Positions 49,135 to 57,623 of a stretch of 64,000 nucleotides of DNA are shown here, one piece after another. The translations under genes and the position numbers were made by a program. Numbering within the stretch: position 1 is the first letter of the stretch; each line of letters starts with the position of its first letter. The stretch lies in assembly GCA_026391775.1 (NCBI GenBank), contig JAPLDK010000052.1:41333-105332 (forward strand), given 5' to 3'. The stretch comes from Bacteroidota bacterium (GTDB taxonomy: Bacteria; Bacteroidota; Bacteroidia; Bacteroidales; FEN-979). Under the pieces are notes generated by a model. The model saw nothing but the letters and a program-made list of their open reading frames with translations. It was not told the DNA's origin and did not search any database.

Positions 49135-49437
49135 ATGAAGAAGAAACCTACACTCGATCTCCAGAAACTGGAAACAGCTGCCAGTAAACTTAGAGCTATG
49201 GCTCATCCTATGCGTATTGCTATTATCGACCTTCTCACTGATAACAAGAAACTTACAGTGACTGAGATTTACGAGAACCTGAACATCGAACAAGCTTCGG
49301 CATCTCATCATCTGAACATCCTTAAAAACAAGGGTATTCTTGAATCAAAGAGGGACGGGAAGATGATATTTTATTCATTAAAAATTACAACTTTGACACA
49401 GGTGATTGATTGTATCAATCAATGTGTCCAAGCATAA
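49135..49437 (+). CDS. ArsR-family transcriptional regulator
   Basis: 100 residues from the ATG at 49135 (a TTG nine bases upstream is in frame but less likely). Winged helix: LRAMAHPMRIAIIDLLTDNKKLTVTEIYENLNIEQASASHHLNILKNKGILESKRDGKMIFYSL, with recognition helix SASHHLNILKN. No metal-site ELCVCDL motif in helix alpha-3; two Cys near the C-terminus (CINQC). It stands alone between ade and a convergent lipoprotein gene, so its target and signal cannot be inferred. It may regulate itself. Confidence 0.92.
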   Translation: MKKKPTLDLQKLETAASKLRAMAHPMRIAIIDLLTDNKKLTVTEIYENLNIEQASASHHLNILKNKGILESKRDGKMIFYSLKITTLTQVIDCINQCVQA

Positions 49438-49440
49438 GTA

Positions 49441-51261
49441 TCATAACTCGGAAGAGGGGGCCCATTTTTCTTCGACATCCCAGTTGGCCCTGATTTCAAT
49501 AAGCTTTTGAAGGAAAAACACTTCTTCAGGCTGGAGTTTTTTTCTGAAATTTCCTGTATCCCAACGACCATTATGGTTTCGGTCATAAATGCCTTTTATT
49601 TTAAATTTTCCGGGGATTAGGTATTCGAATTTCACTTTACCGCTTGTCTTGATTTTCTTTTCTCCAAGAACCGCGTCCCTTTCATTAAGTATCTGGATAA
49701 TATATTCTCCCGGATGTTTCGATATATCAAGGTCAAGTATCAGGTTTCCGAAATCTCTTGCCTGTCGGGTCTTAAATGTGGATCTGATCGTATCATTCGC
49801 AAGACCGTTGATCCCGATAAAGACAGAATCCGGAATAAAAATTGAATAATTTTTATCTTCTTTCCACTTTGTTTCCAGTGTAAGACGTCGTTTAGTGCTG
49901 TCGGGAAAATACACTTTTGGTTTTAACGTATCCTTATCCTGTATCAGCCTGATACGATTGAGATTAGCGGAGGCAAGGGGATACGAAAAAGTCATATTAT
50001 AGTTGCCGGCAAACTGGTTCAGGCTTGCTGCAGATGTATTATTGCTGACCCCAAGGTAAAGTTTACTCTGTTCTTTTTTCCTGGAAGAGGCTTTGTCATC
50101 TTTTGAAATCAGTTCCAATTTCAGTGTGTCAAGCACTTTATTCTCCTGGCAAACCCTGAGGATCAGAGAGTCCATATTTGTGTTTGTAAGCCAGAGGTAC
50201 AAGGAGTCTTTTTGTCGGGAATATTCTTTTAGTGCCCATGGTTTTGCAGTGTCGCAGTTAAGGGGTTTAAGACTGAGAGATTTGGCAGGAAAACTGAAGG
50301 TAACAAGAACAAGGCCTTTCTTTATGACCAGGGATTTCTGAATCCTCTGGATGGAATCAATATCATCAAAGAGAAACAAAAGATGATTCGGGAAAGCAGG
50401 CAGCTTCAATGAAGTATCTTTTTTCGTTGAATCACCTGCTGTTTTTGATATACCTGCAGAAGTCCCTGCACCTGCTGCTTTGGTTTTTGCAGAATCAAAC
50501 CCGGGTTTTAAACTGTCTTTCAGAGTTGTTGCAGAATCGGTTTTGGGTATTGGTATGTAATATGGCCGGACCAGGCTGTCGGCGAATGCCACCTTTTCAG
50601 AAGCCTGGTCAAAAATAAGATTCCCATTCTGATCGGCAAGGGCTGTAAGTTTCATAGAGGAGGCTCTCAGGTTGTGAAACAGGAATTCTCCTTTCTCATT
50701 GGTTTTCGTAACATAATAGGGCTTAACCTTAAAGGGCAGTGAGTCAAAAGCAATAGTATCATAAATGTCCATGTACAGCAAAGCAAACAAGTCTTTTTGC
50801 GGGCTGAGATCGAAGGCATTGATAACCTTGCCCTGAAGGCTAAGCGAATCAATATAAGGGCCTGTGCTGAATACGTATGAAAATCCTATCAGGGCATTAT
50901 TTTCGGTAATGTCAGAGATGGATTTTCCAAAGTCTATAGAATATGTAGTGTTTGCAGTGAGTGTATCATCAAGTTTCACCACAAGGCTTTTACCTCTCAG
51001 CCGAAGATCGGGAATGGTTTTCAAAGGAGGGGAAACATTAACTTCAGCGGCCTGGTTCTTAATAACAATGAATTCATCGAAATCAATTTTGATGCTGTTA
51101 TCTTTGAAGTTAGTGGAAAAATTCGGAGGGTCGAAGTTCAATGCTTTAGGTGGTTTGGTATCTTTGGGGCCGCCTTCAGGAGCAACCGGGTTTGCACATC
51201 TCCATAACATGCAGCAAACAGGAAAAGACAGAAGAAATATGTAAATCCTTGAATATTTCAT
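49441..51261 (-). CDS. Large Ig-like (SbsA-type) domain lipoprotein
   Basis: 606 residues with a lipoprotein-type signal peptide (Cys22, atypical lipobox LWRC) followed by CANPVAPEGGPKDTKPP. Residues about 35-130 form a bacterial Ig-like fold (SIKIDFDEFIVIKNQAAEVNVSPPL, NTTYSIDFGKSISD). A carboxypeptidase-regulatory-like stretch (NEKGEFLFHNLRASSMKLTALADQNGN) follows at about 185-215. The C-terminus has KFEYLIPGKFKIKGIYDRNHNGRWDTG. Such proteins are found across Bacteroidota and are expected on the cell surface or periplasmic face; no function is known. Divergent from yebC. Confidence 0.88.
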   Translation of the reverse strand: MKYSRIYIFLLSFPVCCMLWRCANPVAPEGGPKDTKPPKALNFDPPNFSTNFKDNSIKIDFDEFIVIKNQAAEVNVSPPLKTIPDLRLRGKSLVVKLDDTLTANTTYSIDFGKSISDITENNALIGFSYVFSTGPYIDSLSLQGKVINAFDLSPQKDLFALLYMDIYDTIAFDSLPFKVKPYYVTKTNEKGEFLFHNLRASSMKLTALADQNGNLIFDQASEKVAFADSLVRPYYIPIPKTDSATTLKDSLKPGFDSAKTKAAGAGTSAGISKTAGDSTKKDTSLKLPAFPNHLLFLFDDIDSIQRIQKSLVIKKGLVLVTFSFPAKSLSLKPLNCDTAKPWALKEYSRQKDSLYLWLTNTNMDSLILRVCQENKVLDTLKLELISKDDKASSRKKEQSKLYLGVSNNTSAASLNQFAGNYNMTFSYPLASANLNRIRLIQDKDTLKPKVYFPDSTKRRLTLETKWKEDKNYSIFIPDSVFIGINGLANDTIRSTFKTRQARDFGNLILDLDISKHPGEYIIQILNERDAVLGEKKIKTSGKVKFEYLIPGKFKIKGIYDRNHNGRWDTGNFRKKLQPEEVFFLQKLIEIRANWDVEEKWAPSSEL

Positions 51262-51291
51262 TTATGACAGCGATGACGGCTTTTCAGCTTC

Positions 51292-51299
51292 CAAAATTA
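51292..51299 (-). promoter_or_regulatory. Putative -7 element for the Ig-like lipoprotein gene
   Basis: Minus strand TAATTTTG, full TAnnTTTG match, 30 bases before the start at 51261. Confidence 0.4.
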
Positions 51300-51333
51300 C
51301 CAATCGTTTTTGTATCATCTATGTTTTTTTTAT

Positions 51334-51341
51334 TAATTTTG
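51334..51341 (+). promoter_or_regulatory. Putative -7 element for yebC
   Basis: Plus strand TAATTTTG, full TAnnTTTG match, 56 bases before the yebC ATG. Confidence 0.4.
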
Positions 51342-51397
51342 AAGTGGAATTTCCGATAGATCAGATTATTCATTGTTAATTTACAAACAATTACGGT

Positions 51398-52141
51398 ATG
51401 TCAGGTCACAATAAATGGTCCACGATAAAGCGTAAAAAGGGAGCTTTGGATGCAAAACGTTCAAAGATTTTTTCGAAGATAATAAAAGATATCACCATTG
51501 CCGTGAAGGAAGGTGGTCCTGACTCAGATGGAAACCCAAGGCTCCGGCTTGCTATTGCCAATGCAAAGGGCGCTTCAATGCCTAAAGAAACCATCCAGAG
51601 GGCAATCAACAAGGGTACCGAGAAAGATGCAGCGACCCTTCATGAAACAACTTACGAAGGCAAGGGACCTCACGGGATTGCGATTTTCGTAGAATGTACT
51701 ACCGACAATCTTCAGAGAACAATATCGAACATAAGGGCTCATTTTAATAAGCATGGCGGGGAACTGGGAACCAATGGATCACTTGCATACCTGTTTGACC
51801 GCAAAGGTGTTTTTGTAATTCCTAAAGCGGATCTTGTGCAGGATGAATTTGAAATGAAGTTGATTGATGCAGGTGCAGAAGATATTGCTGTGGAGGAAGA
51901 AACTTTCACTGTTACAACTGCAATGGAAGATTTCGGTTCCATGATGAAGAAGCTTGAGTCTATGAATATTGAACCCGAAAGTGCTTCCTTGCACAGGATT
52001 CCTAAATCGTACGTAATTCTAGAAGAAGATTCAACACGCAAAGCTCTCAAACTGATTGATATACTTGAAGAAGACGAAGACGTGCAAAATGTCTTTCACA
52101 ACCTTCAAATCAGTGACGAGATGGCCGACAAATTAGGATAA
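51398..52141 (+). CDS. yebC: YebC/PmpR family protein
   Basis: 247 residues. SGHNKWSTIKRKKGALDAKRSKIFSKIIKDI is the unmistakable family start; GNPRLRLAIANAKGASMPKETIQRAI and YEGKGPHGIAIFVECTTDNLQRT follow. YebC proteins bind DNA or, by recent work, help ribosomes stalled on proline-rich stretches. Its TAA touches the stop codon of the convergent response regulator with no gap. Confidence 0.96.
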   Translation: MSGHNKWSTIKRKKGALDAKRSKIFSKIIKDITIAVKEGGPDSDGNPRLRLAIANAKGASMPKETIQRAINKGTEKDAATLHETTYEGKGPHGIAIFVECTTDNLQRTISNIRAHFNKHGGELGTNGSLAYLFDRKGVFVIPKADLVQDEFEMKLIDAGAEDIAVEEETFTVTTAMEDFGSMMKKLESMNIEPESASLHRIPKSYVILEEDSTRKALKLIDILEEDEDVQNVFHNLQISDEMADKLG

Positions 52142-53113
52142 TCAGACTTCGCAAATATACTGGGTCAGGTTTATTCCCTTGTTCAGGTTCAGTTTTTTTC
52201 TCAACCTGATACGTGATATTTCTGTACTAGGGGCAGTAATCTTCAGGATATGTGCAATTTCCTTGGTATTCAGGTTCATCCTCAGCAATGCGCATAACTT
52301 ATGATCATTGGGCGTTAGCTGTGGATACAGTTTACGGAGCCGGTCGAAGAATCCGGGATGTATCTTTTCAAAATGTGCCTTGATCCTGTACCAGTCATTA
52401 TCAAACTTGATATTGTCATCGATAGTCTTAAGCACCCTTGCAATCTCATTCCTGGTAATTATTTTTTCATTTTTCAGCAATCGGTTGATGTCTTTTTTTA
52501 TCAGGCCGATGATCTTATTCTTTTGACTGATGAAAATTGATGAAGTCGCAAGTTCACGGTTGATAAGATCCAGCTCCATCTGATGTTTTTGTTTTAAAAG
52601 TTGGTTCACTTTCTGCTCAGCCCGGATTCTTTCCTGAAGCCTCTGATTACGTTCCTTTTCGGCCTTCTTACGCTGTTCAATCTCATTTTTCAGTTCCGAA
52701 ATGATACGTTCATTGGTGATCTCAAGATTTCTCTGGTAGTTGGCGACTTCTATGGCTGCCCTGATCTGGTCGATGTCGACAGGTTTGAACAGGTAGGCAT
52801 AGGGTTTCAGCGAGAAAGACTTTGAAAATACTTCGCTTTTATTCATCGATGTTAGAAAGATAATACCGCAATTATAATTTTCAGTCAGTACCCTGGCAGC
52901 TTCAATGCCATCCATTTTGCCTGCCAGTTTAACATCCATGATTACAATGTCCGGTTCTTTATGTTGTTCTTTAAGGCCTGCAATATTTTCAACTGCATTT
53001 TCTCCTTTGGTATCAATACCCAGGATCTCATACCCGAGTTCAGATAACTTTGCCCTCAGATCATGAGCAATAATCAACTCATCTTCCACAATATAAATGC
53101 TGATGGGTGCCAT
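52142..53113 (-). CDS. Response regulator: receiver, coiled coil, LuxR-type HTH
   Basis: 323 residues. Receiver domain about 1-125: acidic pocket Glu10-Asp11-Glu12 (VEDE), phosphorylation site Asp60 in VIMDVKLAGKMDG and Lys110 in YLFKPV. A long helical, coiled-coil segment rich in Lys, Glu and Gln (about 130-235, RNLEITNERIISELKNEIEQRKKAEKERNQR) leads to a LuxR/GerE-like helix-turn-helix (about 262-320, LTPNDHKLCALLRMNLNTKEIAHIL). No histidine kinase is nearby. It lies 17 bases after ackA on the same strand, so the two may be co-transcribed. Confidence 0.93.
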   Translation of the reverse strand: MAPISIYIVEDELIIAHDLRAKLSELGYEILGIDTKGENAVENIAGLKEQHKEPDIVIMDVKLAGKMDGIEAARVLTENYNCGIIFLTSMNKSEVFSKSFSLKPYAYLFKPVDIDQIRAAIEVANYQRNLEITNERIISELKNEIEQRKKAEKERNQRLQERIRAEQKVNQLLKQKHQMELDLINRELATSSIFISQKNKIIGLIKKDINRLLKNEKIITRNEIARVLKTIDDNIKFDNDWYRIKAHFEKIHPGFFDRLRKLYPQLTPNDHKLCALLRMNLNTKEIAHILKITAPSTEISRIRLRKKLNLNKGINLTQYICEV

Positions 53114-53130
53114 AATGTTTTGTTTTGAAG

Positions 53131-54348
53131 TTAAAATTTAAAGTCAGCTTTCATTATAATATTATATGTATCAATGGCAATAACCAGTTCTTCATTTGTT
53201 GGCATTACCATTGCCAGGACTTTCGATCCGGGCTTGGTCAGTATTGCTTCCCTGCCCTGTATCCCGTCGTTGCGGTCAGCTTCGAATTCGACCCCCAGGA
53301 ATTCCATGTCAGTGAGTATCCTTTTCCGTGACTCAAAGTCGTTTTCACCGATTCCGCCTGTGAAAATAATAATGTCGACCCCGCCCATTGCTGCGGCATA
53401 GGCCCCGATATACTTTTTAACCCTGTATGCATACATGTCGAGAGCGAGCTGGGCCCGCTGTATACCCTGGGCGGCAGCCATTTCCACATCACGCATATCG
53501 TATGAGATCCCGGATATTCCGCAAACACCGCTTTGTTTATTGAACAGGTTATTAGTGTCCTTGATACTCAGGTTTTCTTTTTCAGCAATAAATAGCAATA
53601 CACCTACATCAACATCACCGGTGCGTGTGCCCATCATCAGGCCTTCAACGGGAGTAAATCCCATCGATGTGTCAACAGATTTTCCCTGGTTAATGGCGGT
53701 CACCGACGAACCGTTTCCAAGATGGCAAGTGATTATTCTATTGGTAAAATAGTCTTTGCCAAGATACCTGCAAGCTTTTTCGGCCACAAATTTATGGGAA
53801 GTTCCATGATAGCCGTACCGGCGGATCCTGTATTTTTCATAATATTCGTATGGCAGCGGGTACAGATATGCATGGGCAGGCATGGTCTGGTGGAAGGAAG
53901 TATCGAATGTGGCAACCTGGGGAACATTGGGCAAAATCGCTTCCATGGATAAAATACCTTTCAGATTTGCCGGGTTATGGAGGGGGGCAAGTTCTATACA
54001 TCTCTCTATTCCCGCCTTAACCTCGTCATCAATCTGGACACTGCTTTTAAATTTTTCACCACCATTCACCACCCTGTGGCCGATGGCCTCGATCTCATTA
54101 ATATCCCTGATTATACCGTGATCAGGGTGTTTGAGCGTTTCAAGTATAAGATAAATCCCATCCTGATGATCGGGGATTGGTTTTACAATTTTCAGTTTTT
54201 CCTTACCGGTAACCTGGTGAGTCAGTTCGCTCTTTTCCAGGCCTATTCTCTCGAGTAATCCCTTCGCTAATAGGTCTGCTTCAGTGCAAATGTCAAACAG
54301 CCTGTATTTGATCGATGAACTGCCGCAGTTTAATACCAGAATTTTCAT
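53131..54348 (-). CDS. ackA: Acetate kinase
   Basis: Converts acetyl phosphate and ADP to acetate and ATP. 405 residues. MKILVLNCGSSSIKYRLFD (1-19) holds Asn7, HRVVNGGEKF near 90, HLGNGSSVTAI near 205 and TGGIGENDFESRKRIL near 325, all family signatures. Length fits. pta is not adjacent in the window, an unusual separation; a response regulator follows instead. Confidence 0.98.
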   Translation of the reverse strand: MKILVLNCGSSSIKYRLFDICTEADLLAKGLLERIGLEKSELTHQVTGKEKLKIVKPIPDHQDGIYLILETLKHPDHGIIRDINEIEAIGHRVVNGGEKFKSSVQIDDEVKAGIERCIELAPLHNPANLKGILSMEAILPNVPQVATFDTSFHQTMPAHAYLYPLPYEYYEKYRIRRYGYHGTSHKFVAEKACRYLGKDYFTNRIITCHLGNGSSVTAINQGKSVDTSMGFTPVEGLMMGTRTGDVDVGVLLFIAEKENLSIKDTNNLFNKQSGVCGISGISYDMRDVEMAAAQGIQRAQLALDMYAYRVKKYIGAYAAAMGGVDIIIFTGGIGENDFESRKRILTDMEFLGVEFEADRNDGIQGREAILTKPGSKVLAMVMPTNEELVIAIDTYNIIMKADFKF

Positions 54349-54430
54349 AATTTCAGTAAGTTGTCATTAGTTATTTTTAGTTTGATTTTCAGGCGACAAG
54401 AACTTCAAAAATCATAATTGTTAGGGTATA

Positions 54431-54438
54431 CAAACTTA
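54431..54438 (-). promoter_or_regulatory. Putative -7 element for ackA
   Basis: Minus strand TAAGTTTG, full TAnnTTTG match, 82 bases before the ackA start. The rest of the AT-rich 254-base gap at 54349-54602 shows no gene or RNA. Confidence 0.35.
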
Positions 54439-54560
54439 CAACTAAAATATATAATTCCAAAAGGAAAAAGAAAAATAAATAAGGAATTTTTATGGTAAAT
54501 GTTATATGATTATAAATCAAGATATTTTCCAGGCCGGTTAGGTAATCTCAATTAAGGTTG

Positions 54561-54568
54561 TATTTTTG
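54561..54568 (+). promoter_or_regulatory. Putative -7 element for the GH3 gene
   Basis: TATTTTTG, full TAnnTTTG match, 34 bases before the ATG at 54603. Confidence 0.45.
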
Positions 54569-54602
54569 AACTGAAAATTCCTGCAATAAATATACTTCAG
54601 TA

Positions 54603-56123
54603 ATGGCTCTGATCAATTCGGTCATTTCATGGCTGATGAAACAGCGGATCCATCAGATTGAGCTGTTCATGAAATACCCCCTGGAAGTCCAGCAAGAGTG
54701 GCTTCGGAGGCTCCTTCAAACTGCCAAAAACACAGAGTGGGGCAAGCATTACGACTTTCGTTCAATTCAGACATACGAAGAATTCAGGAGCCGTCTGCCC
54801 CTGAATGATTATGATTCGCTTAAACCCTTTATCGAAAGGCTCAGGAAGGGAGAGCAGAATATACTCTGGCCAACCGAGATAAAGTGTTTTGCAAAATCTT
54901 CAGGAACCACAAACGATAAGAGTAAATTTATTCCGGTGAGCCAGGAGGCACTTGAGGAGTGCCATTTTAAAGGCGGAAAAGATATGCTTTCAATTTATTG
55001 CAATAACCACCCGGAGACAAATCTTTTTGCAGGTAAGGCTATTGCTATGGGAGGGACACATCAAATCGTGGAAGTAAACAATGAGTCATACTACCAGGGA
55101 GATCTGTCGGCAATCCTTATCCAGCATTTGCCTGTTTGGGTCGAGTATTTAAGGACACCAGGCCTTTCAATTGCCCTGATGGATGAATGGGAGTCTAAAA
55201 TTGAAAAAATGGCCCGTGCCACTGTTCAACACGATGTCACCAATATTTCAGGAGTTCCTTCCTGGACCTTGCTGCTTTTTAGAAAAGTGCTTGAAATTAC
55301 AGGGAAACCGAACCTGCTTGAAGTGTGGCCGAATTTTGAATTGTACATACATGGTGGCGTGAATTTCATACCTTATCAGGCCCAGTTCAAAAAAATACTG
55401 CATTCCGATAAAGTAAATTATCTGGAGACGTACAATGCTTCAGAGGGATTTTTCGGGATACAGGACAGGAGGGGCGTGAATGATATGCTTCTGATGTTGG
55501 ATTACGGTATTTTCTATGAGTTTATCCCTCTTGATGACAGCAGTTTGGATACTTCAAAAGTGATTTCCCTGAATGAAGTAACCACAGGCGTTAATTATGC
55601 CATTATCATCACAACGAATGCCGGTTTATGGAGGTATATGCTGGGTGACACTGTAATGTTCACCTCGGTGAGGCCGTACCGCATCCAGATAACAGGCAGG
55701 ATGAAAAATTTCATCAATGCTTTTGGGGAGGAACTGATAATTGATAATGCGGAAAAAGCCATTACAATAGCATGCGGAAAGTGTAATGCCCAGGTCAGTG
55801 AATTCACGGCGGCACCGGTATATTATAGTGAACAAAAAGGGGCTCATGAATGGCTGATTGAATTTGAGAGCCCGCCCAACGATCTTGGCTTTTTTACAGT
55901 AACTCTTGATAATGCTTTGAAATCACTGAATTCTGACTATGAAGCCAAGAGATATCATGATCTTTTACTTGGCGAACCAATGATTCATATAATGCCTAAG
56001 GGCACATTTTATCACTGGTTAAAAGTTAAGGGAAAACTGGGAGGTCAGAATAAAATTCCCCGTTTGGCCAATGAAAGGAAGTATGTAGAGGAGATCCTTG
56101 CACTGGTTTCAGGGAATAAATAA
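54603..56123 (+). CDS. GH3 family acyl-adenylating protein
   Basis: 506 residues of the GH3 family, known in plants for joining amino acids to auxin or jasmonate through an acyl-adenylate. The ATP-binding motif FAKSSGTTNDKSKFIPVS lies at about residues 98-115, with YNASEGFFGIQD near 280 and WRYMLGDTVMFTSVRPYRIQITGR near 345. Bacterial members are widespread in Bacteroidota, but their substrates are not known. Single gene with its own promoter box. Family call is sound; role unknown. Confidence 0.9.
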   Translation: MALINSVISWLMKQRIHQIELFMKYPLEVQQEWLRRLLQTAKNTEWGKHYDFRSIQTYEEFRSRLPLNDYDSLKPFIERLRKGEQNILWPTEIKCFAKSSGTTNDKSKFIPVSQEALEECHFKGGKDMLSIYCNNHPETNLFAGKAIAMGGTHQIVEVNNESYYQGDLSAILIQHLPVWVEYLRTPGLSIALMDEWESKIEKMARATVQHDVTNISGVPSWTLLLFRKVLEITGKPNLLEVWPNFELYIHGGVNFIPYQAQFKKILHSDKVNYLETYNASEGFFGIQDRRGVNDMLLMLDYGIFYEFIPLDDSSLDTSKVISLNEVTTGVNYAIIITTNAGLWRYMLGDTVMFTSVRPYRIQITGRMKNFINAFGEELIIDNAEKAITIACGKCNAQVSEFTAAPVYYSEQKGAHEWLIEFESPPNDLGFFTVTLDNALKSLNSDYEAKRYHDLLLGEPMIHIMPKGTFYHWLKVKGKLGGQNKIPRLANERKYVEEILALVSGNK

Positions 56124-56176
56124 TACCCGGATCGTTCGAAATTCATCATGTATTTGTTCAGTTCATAAAATTCATG

Positions 56177-56184
56177 TAGGTTTG
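56177..56184 (+). promoter_or_regulatory. Putative -7 element for the deoxynucleoside kinase-kdsB genes
   Basis: TAGGTTTG, full TAnnTTTG match, 17 bases before the kinase ATG at 56202. Confidence 0.45.
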
Positions 56185-56201
56185 ACAGTAAATTCCAATT
56201 T

Positions 56202-56816
56202 ATGCATATTGCTGTTGCTGGAAATATAGGCTCAGGGAAAACTACCCTTACAGGGCTGCTGGCCAAGAATCTGAAATGGGAAGCACATTACGAGAATCTG
56301 GATACAAATCCTTATCTGCATAGTTTTTATGAAGATATGCAGCGATGGTCATTCAATCTTCAGGTTTACTTCCTGAACAGCCGTTTCAGACATGTTATTG
56401 AAATTAGAAAATCGGGCAGAACTGTAATACAGGACCGCACGATCTATGAGGATGCATACATTTTTGCACCCAATCTGCATGCCATGAACCTGATGAGTAC
56501 CCGGGATTTCGATAATTTTAAATCGCTGTTTGAACTTGTCAGTTCTTTGATCAAACCACCGGATCTGATAATCTACCTCAGGGCCAGCGTACCGACCCTT
56601 GTCAGCCAGATCCAGAAGCGCGGACGGGAATACGAAAGTGCCATCCGCATAGATTACCTTAAAAACCTCAACGATATGTATGAGGATTGGGCTGAAAATT
56701 ACAAACTCTCAAAGATGCTTTTTATCGATGTCGACAATTTGAAATTCAGTGAAAACACCGAGCATCTGGGGGTAGTCATTGATAAAGTGAATGCTGAACT
56801 TCATGGTCTGTTTTAG
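56202..56816 (+). CDS. Deoxynucleoside kinase
   Basis: 204 residues. Walker A GNIGSGKTT (7-15), the substrate-side Glu region, IQDRTIYEDAYIF (about 76-88) which matches the dNK DRS/ERS motif, and LID-like QKRGREYESAIRIDYLKNL near 145-163. Phosphorylates deoxyribonucleosides for salvage; which base is preferred cannot be read. It precedes kdsB by 12 bases, so they are likely co-transcribed. Confidence 0.94.
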   Translation: MHIAVAGNIGSGKTTLTGLLAKNLKWEAHYENLDTNPYLHSFYEDMQRWSFNLQVYFLNSRFRHVIEIRKSGRTVIQDRTIYEDAYIFAPNLHAMNLMSTRDFDNFKSLFELVSSLIKPPDLIIYLRASVPTLVSQIQKRGREYESAIRIDYLKNLNDMYEDWAENYKLSKMLFIDVDNLKFSENTEHLGVVIDKVNAELHGLF

Positions 56817-56828
56817 TCCCCTTCACCA

Positions 56829-57575
56829 GTGAAAGTACTTGGAATCATACCGGCACGTTATTCTTCCACAAGATTCCCGGGCAAACCCCTGGTTGTGATA
56901 AACGGAAAGAGTATGATCCGGAGGGTCTATGAACAGGCAATGTCAAGTCCCGGTCTTTCCGAAGTTATTGTTGCGACTGATGACAGCAGTATTGAAATGC
57001 ACGTTATCGGTTTCGGTGGTAAGGCGATGATGACTTCCGTTCAGCATAAAAGCGGAACAGAAAGGTGCAGCGAAGTCTGGATGAAGCTCCGGCAGAACGG
57101 CCTGGATTTCGATGCGATTGTGAATATCCAGGGAGATGAGCCTTATATCCATCCCGGGCAGATAGACCAGGTTATCAGTTGTTTCAGCACACAAGAAACC
57201 CTGATCGCATCCCTGATGAAAAAGATCTCATCAAGTGAGGAACTCGGGAATCCCAATGTGGTCAAGGTGTTGGCCAATATCAGGGGTAAGGCACTTTATT
57301 TCAGCCGTGCTGCTATTCCTTATATCAGGGACAGGGAAACTGGCAGTTGGTTTGAACAATATAATTTTTATAAACATATCGGCATCTACGGTTACAGGCC
57401 TGAAATCCTGATGCAGATCGTGAAATTGCCTCCTTCCTCACTTGAGATTGCAGAATCCCTGGAACAGCTCAGATGGCTTGATAACGGTTATGAAATTATC
57501 CTGAAAGAAACCAGTTTTGAAAGCCTTGCCATTGACTCCCCGGCCGACTTATTAAAACTTACTAACAGGGAATAA
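56829..57575 (+). CDS. kdsB: 3-deoxy-manno-octulosonate cytidylyltransferase
   Basis: Activates KDO as CMP-KDO for lipopolysaccharide inner-core synthesis. 248 residues. IIPARYSSTRFPGKPL near the N-terminus is the nucleotidyl-transferase start; GTERCSEVW, VNIQGDEPYI and the C-terminal EQLRWLDNGYEI are typical. The start codon is GTG at 56829, since no ATG precedes the conserved region. Confidence 0.97.
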   Translation: MKVLGIIPARYSSTRFPGKPLVVINGKSMIRRVYEQAMSSPGLSEVIVATDDSSIEMHVIGFGGKAMMTSVQHKSGTERCSEVWMKLRQNGLDFDAIVNIQGDEPYIHPGQIDQVISCFSTQETLIASLMKKISSSEELGNPNVVKVLANIRGKALYFSRAAIPYIRDRETGSWFEQYNFYKHIGIYGYRPEILMQIVKLPPSSLEIAESLEQLRWLDNGYEIILKETSFESLAIDSPADLLKLTNRE

Positions 57576-57623
57576 AGGTTCAACCTTCATTTACGTATCT
57601 TCGCGACAAGCATTTTTGGCATT

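Noticed and set aside
54349..54602. Possible small RNA or gene in the ackA/GH3 gap
   Set aside because: Only AT-rich sequence with two promoter-like boxes was seen; no stable hairpin with T-tract and no frame with support.
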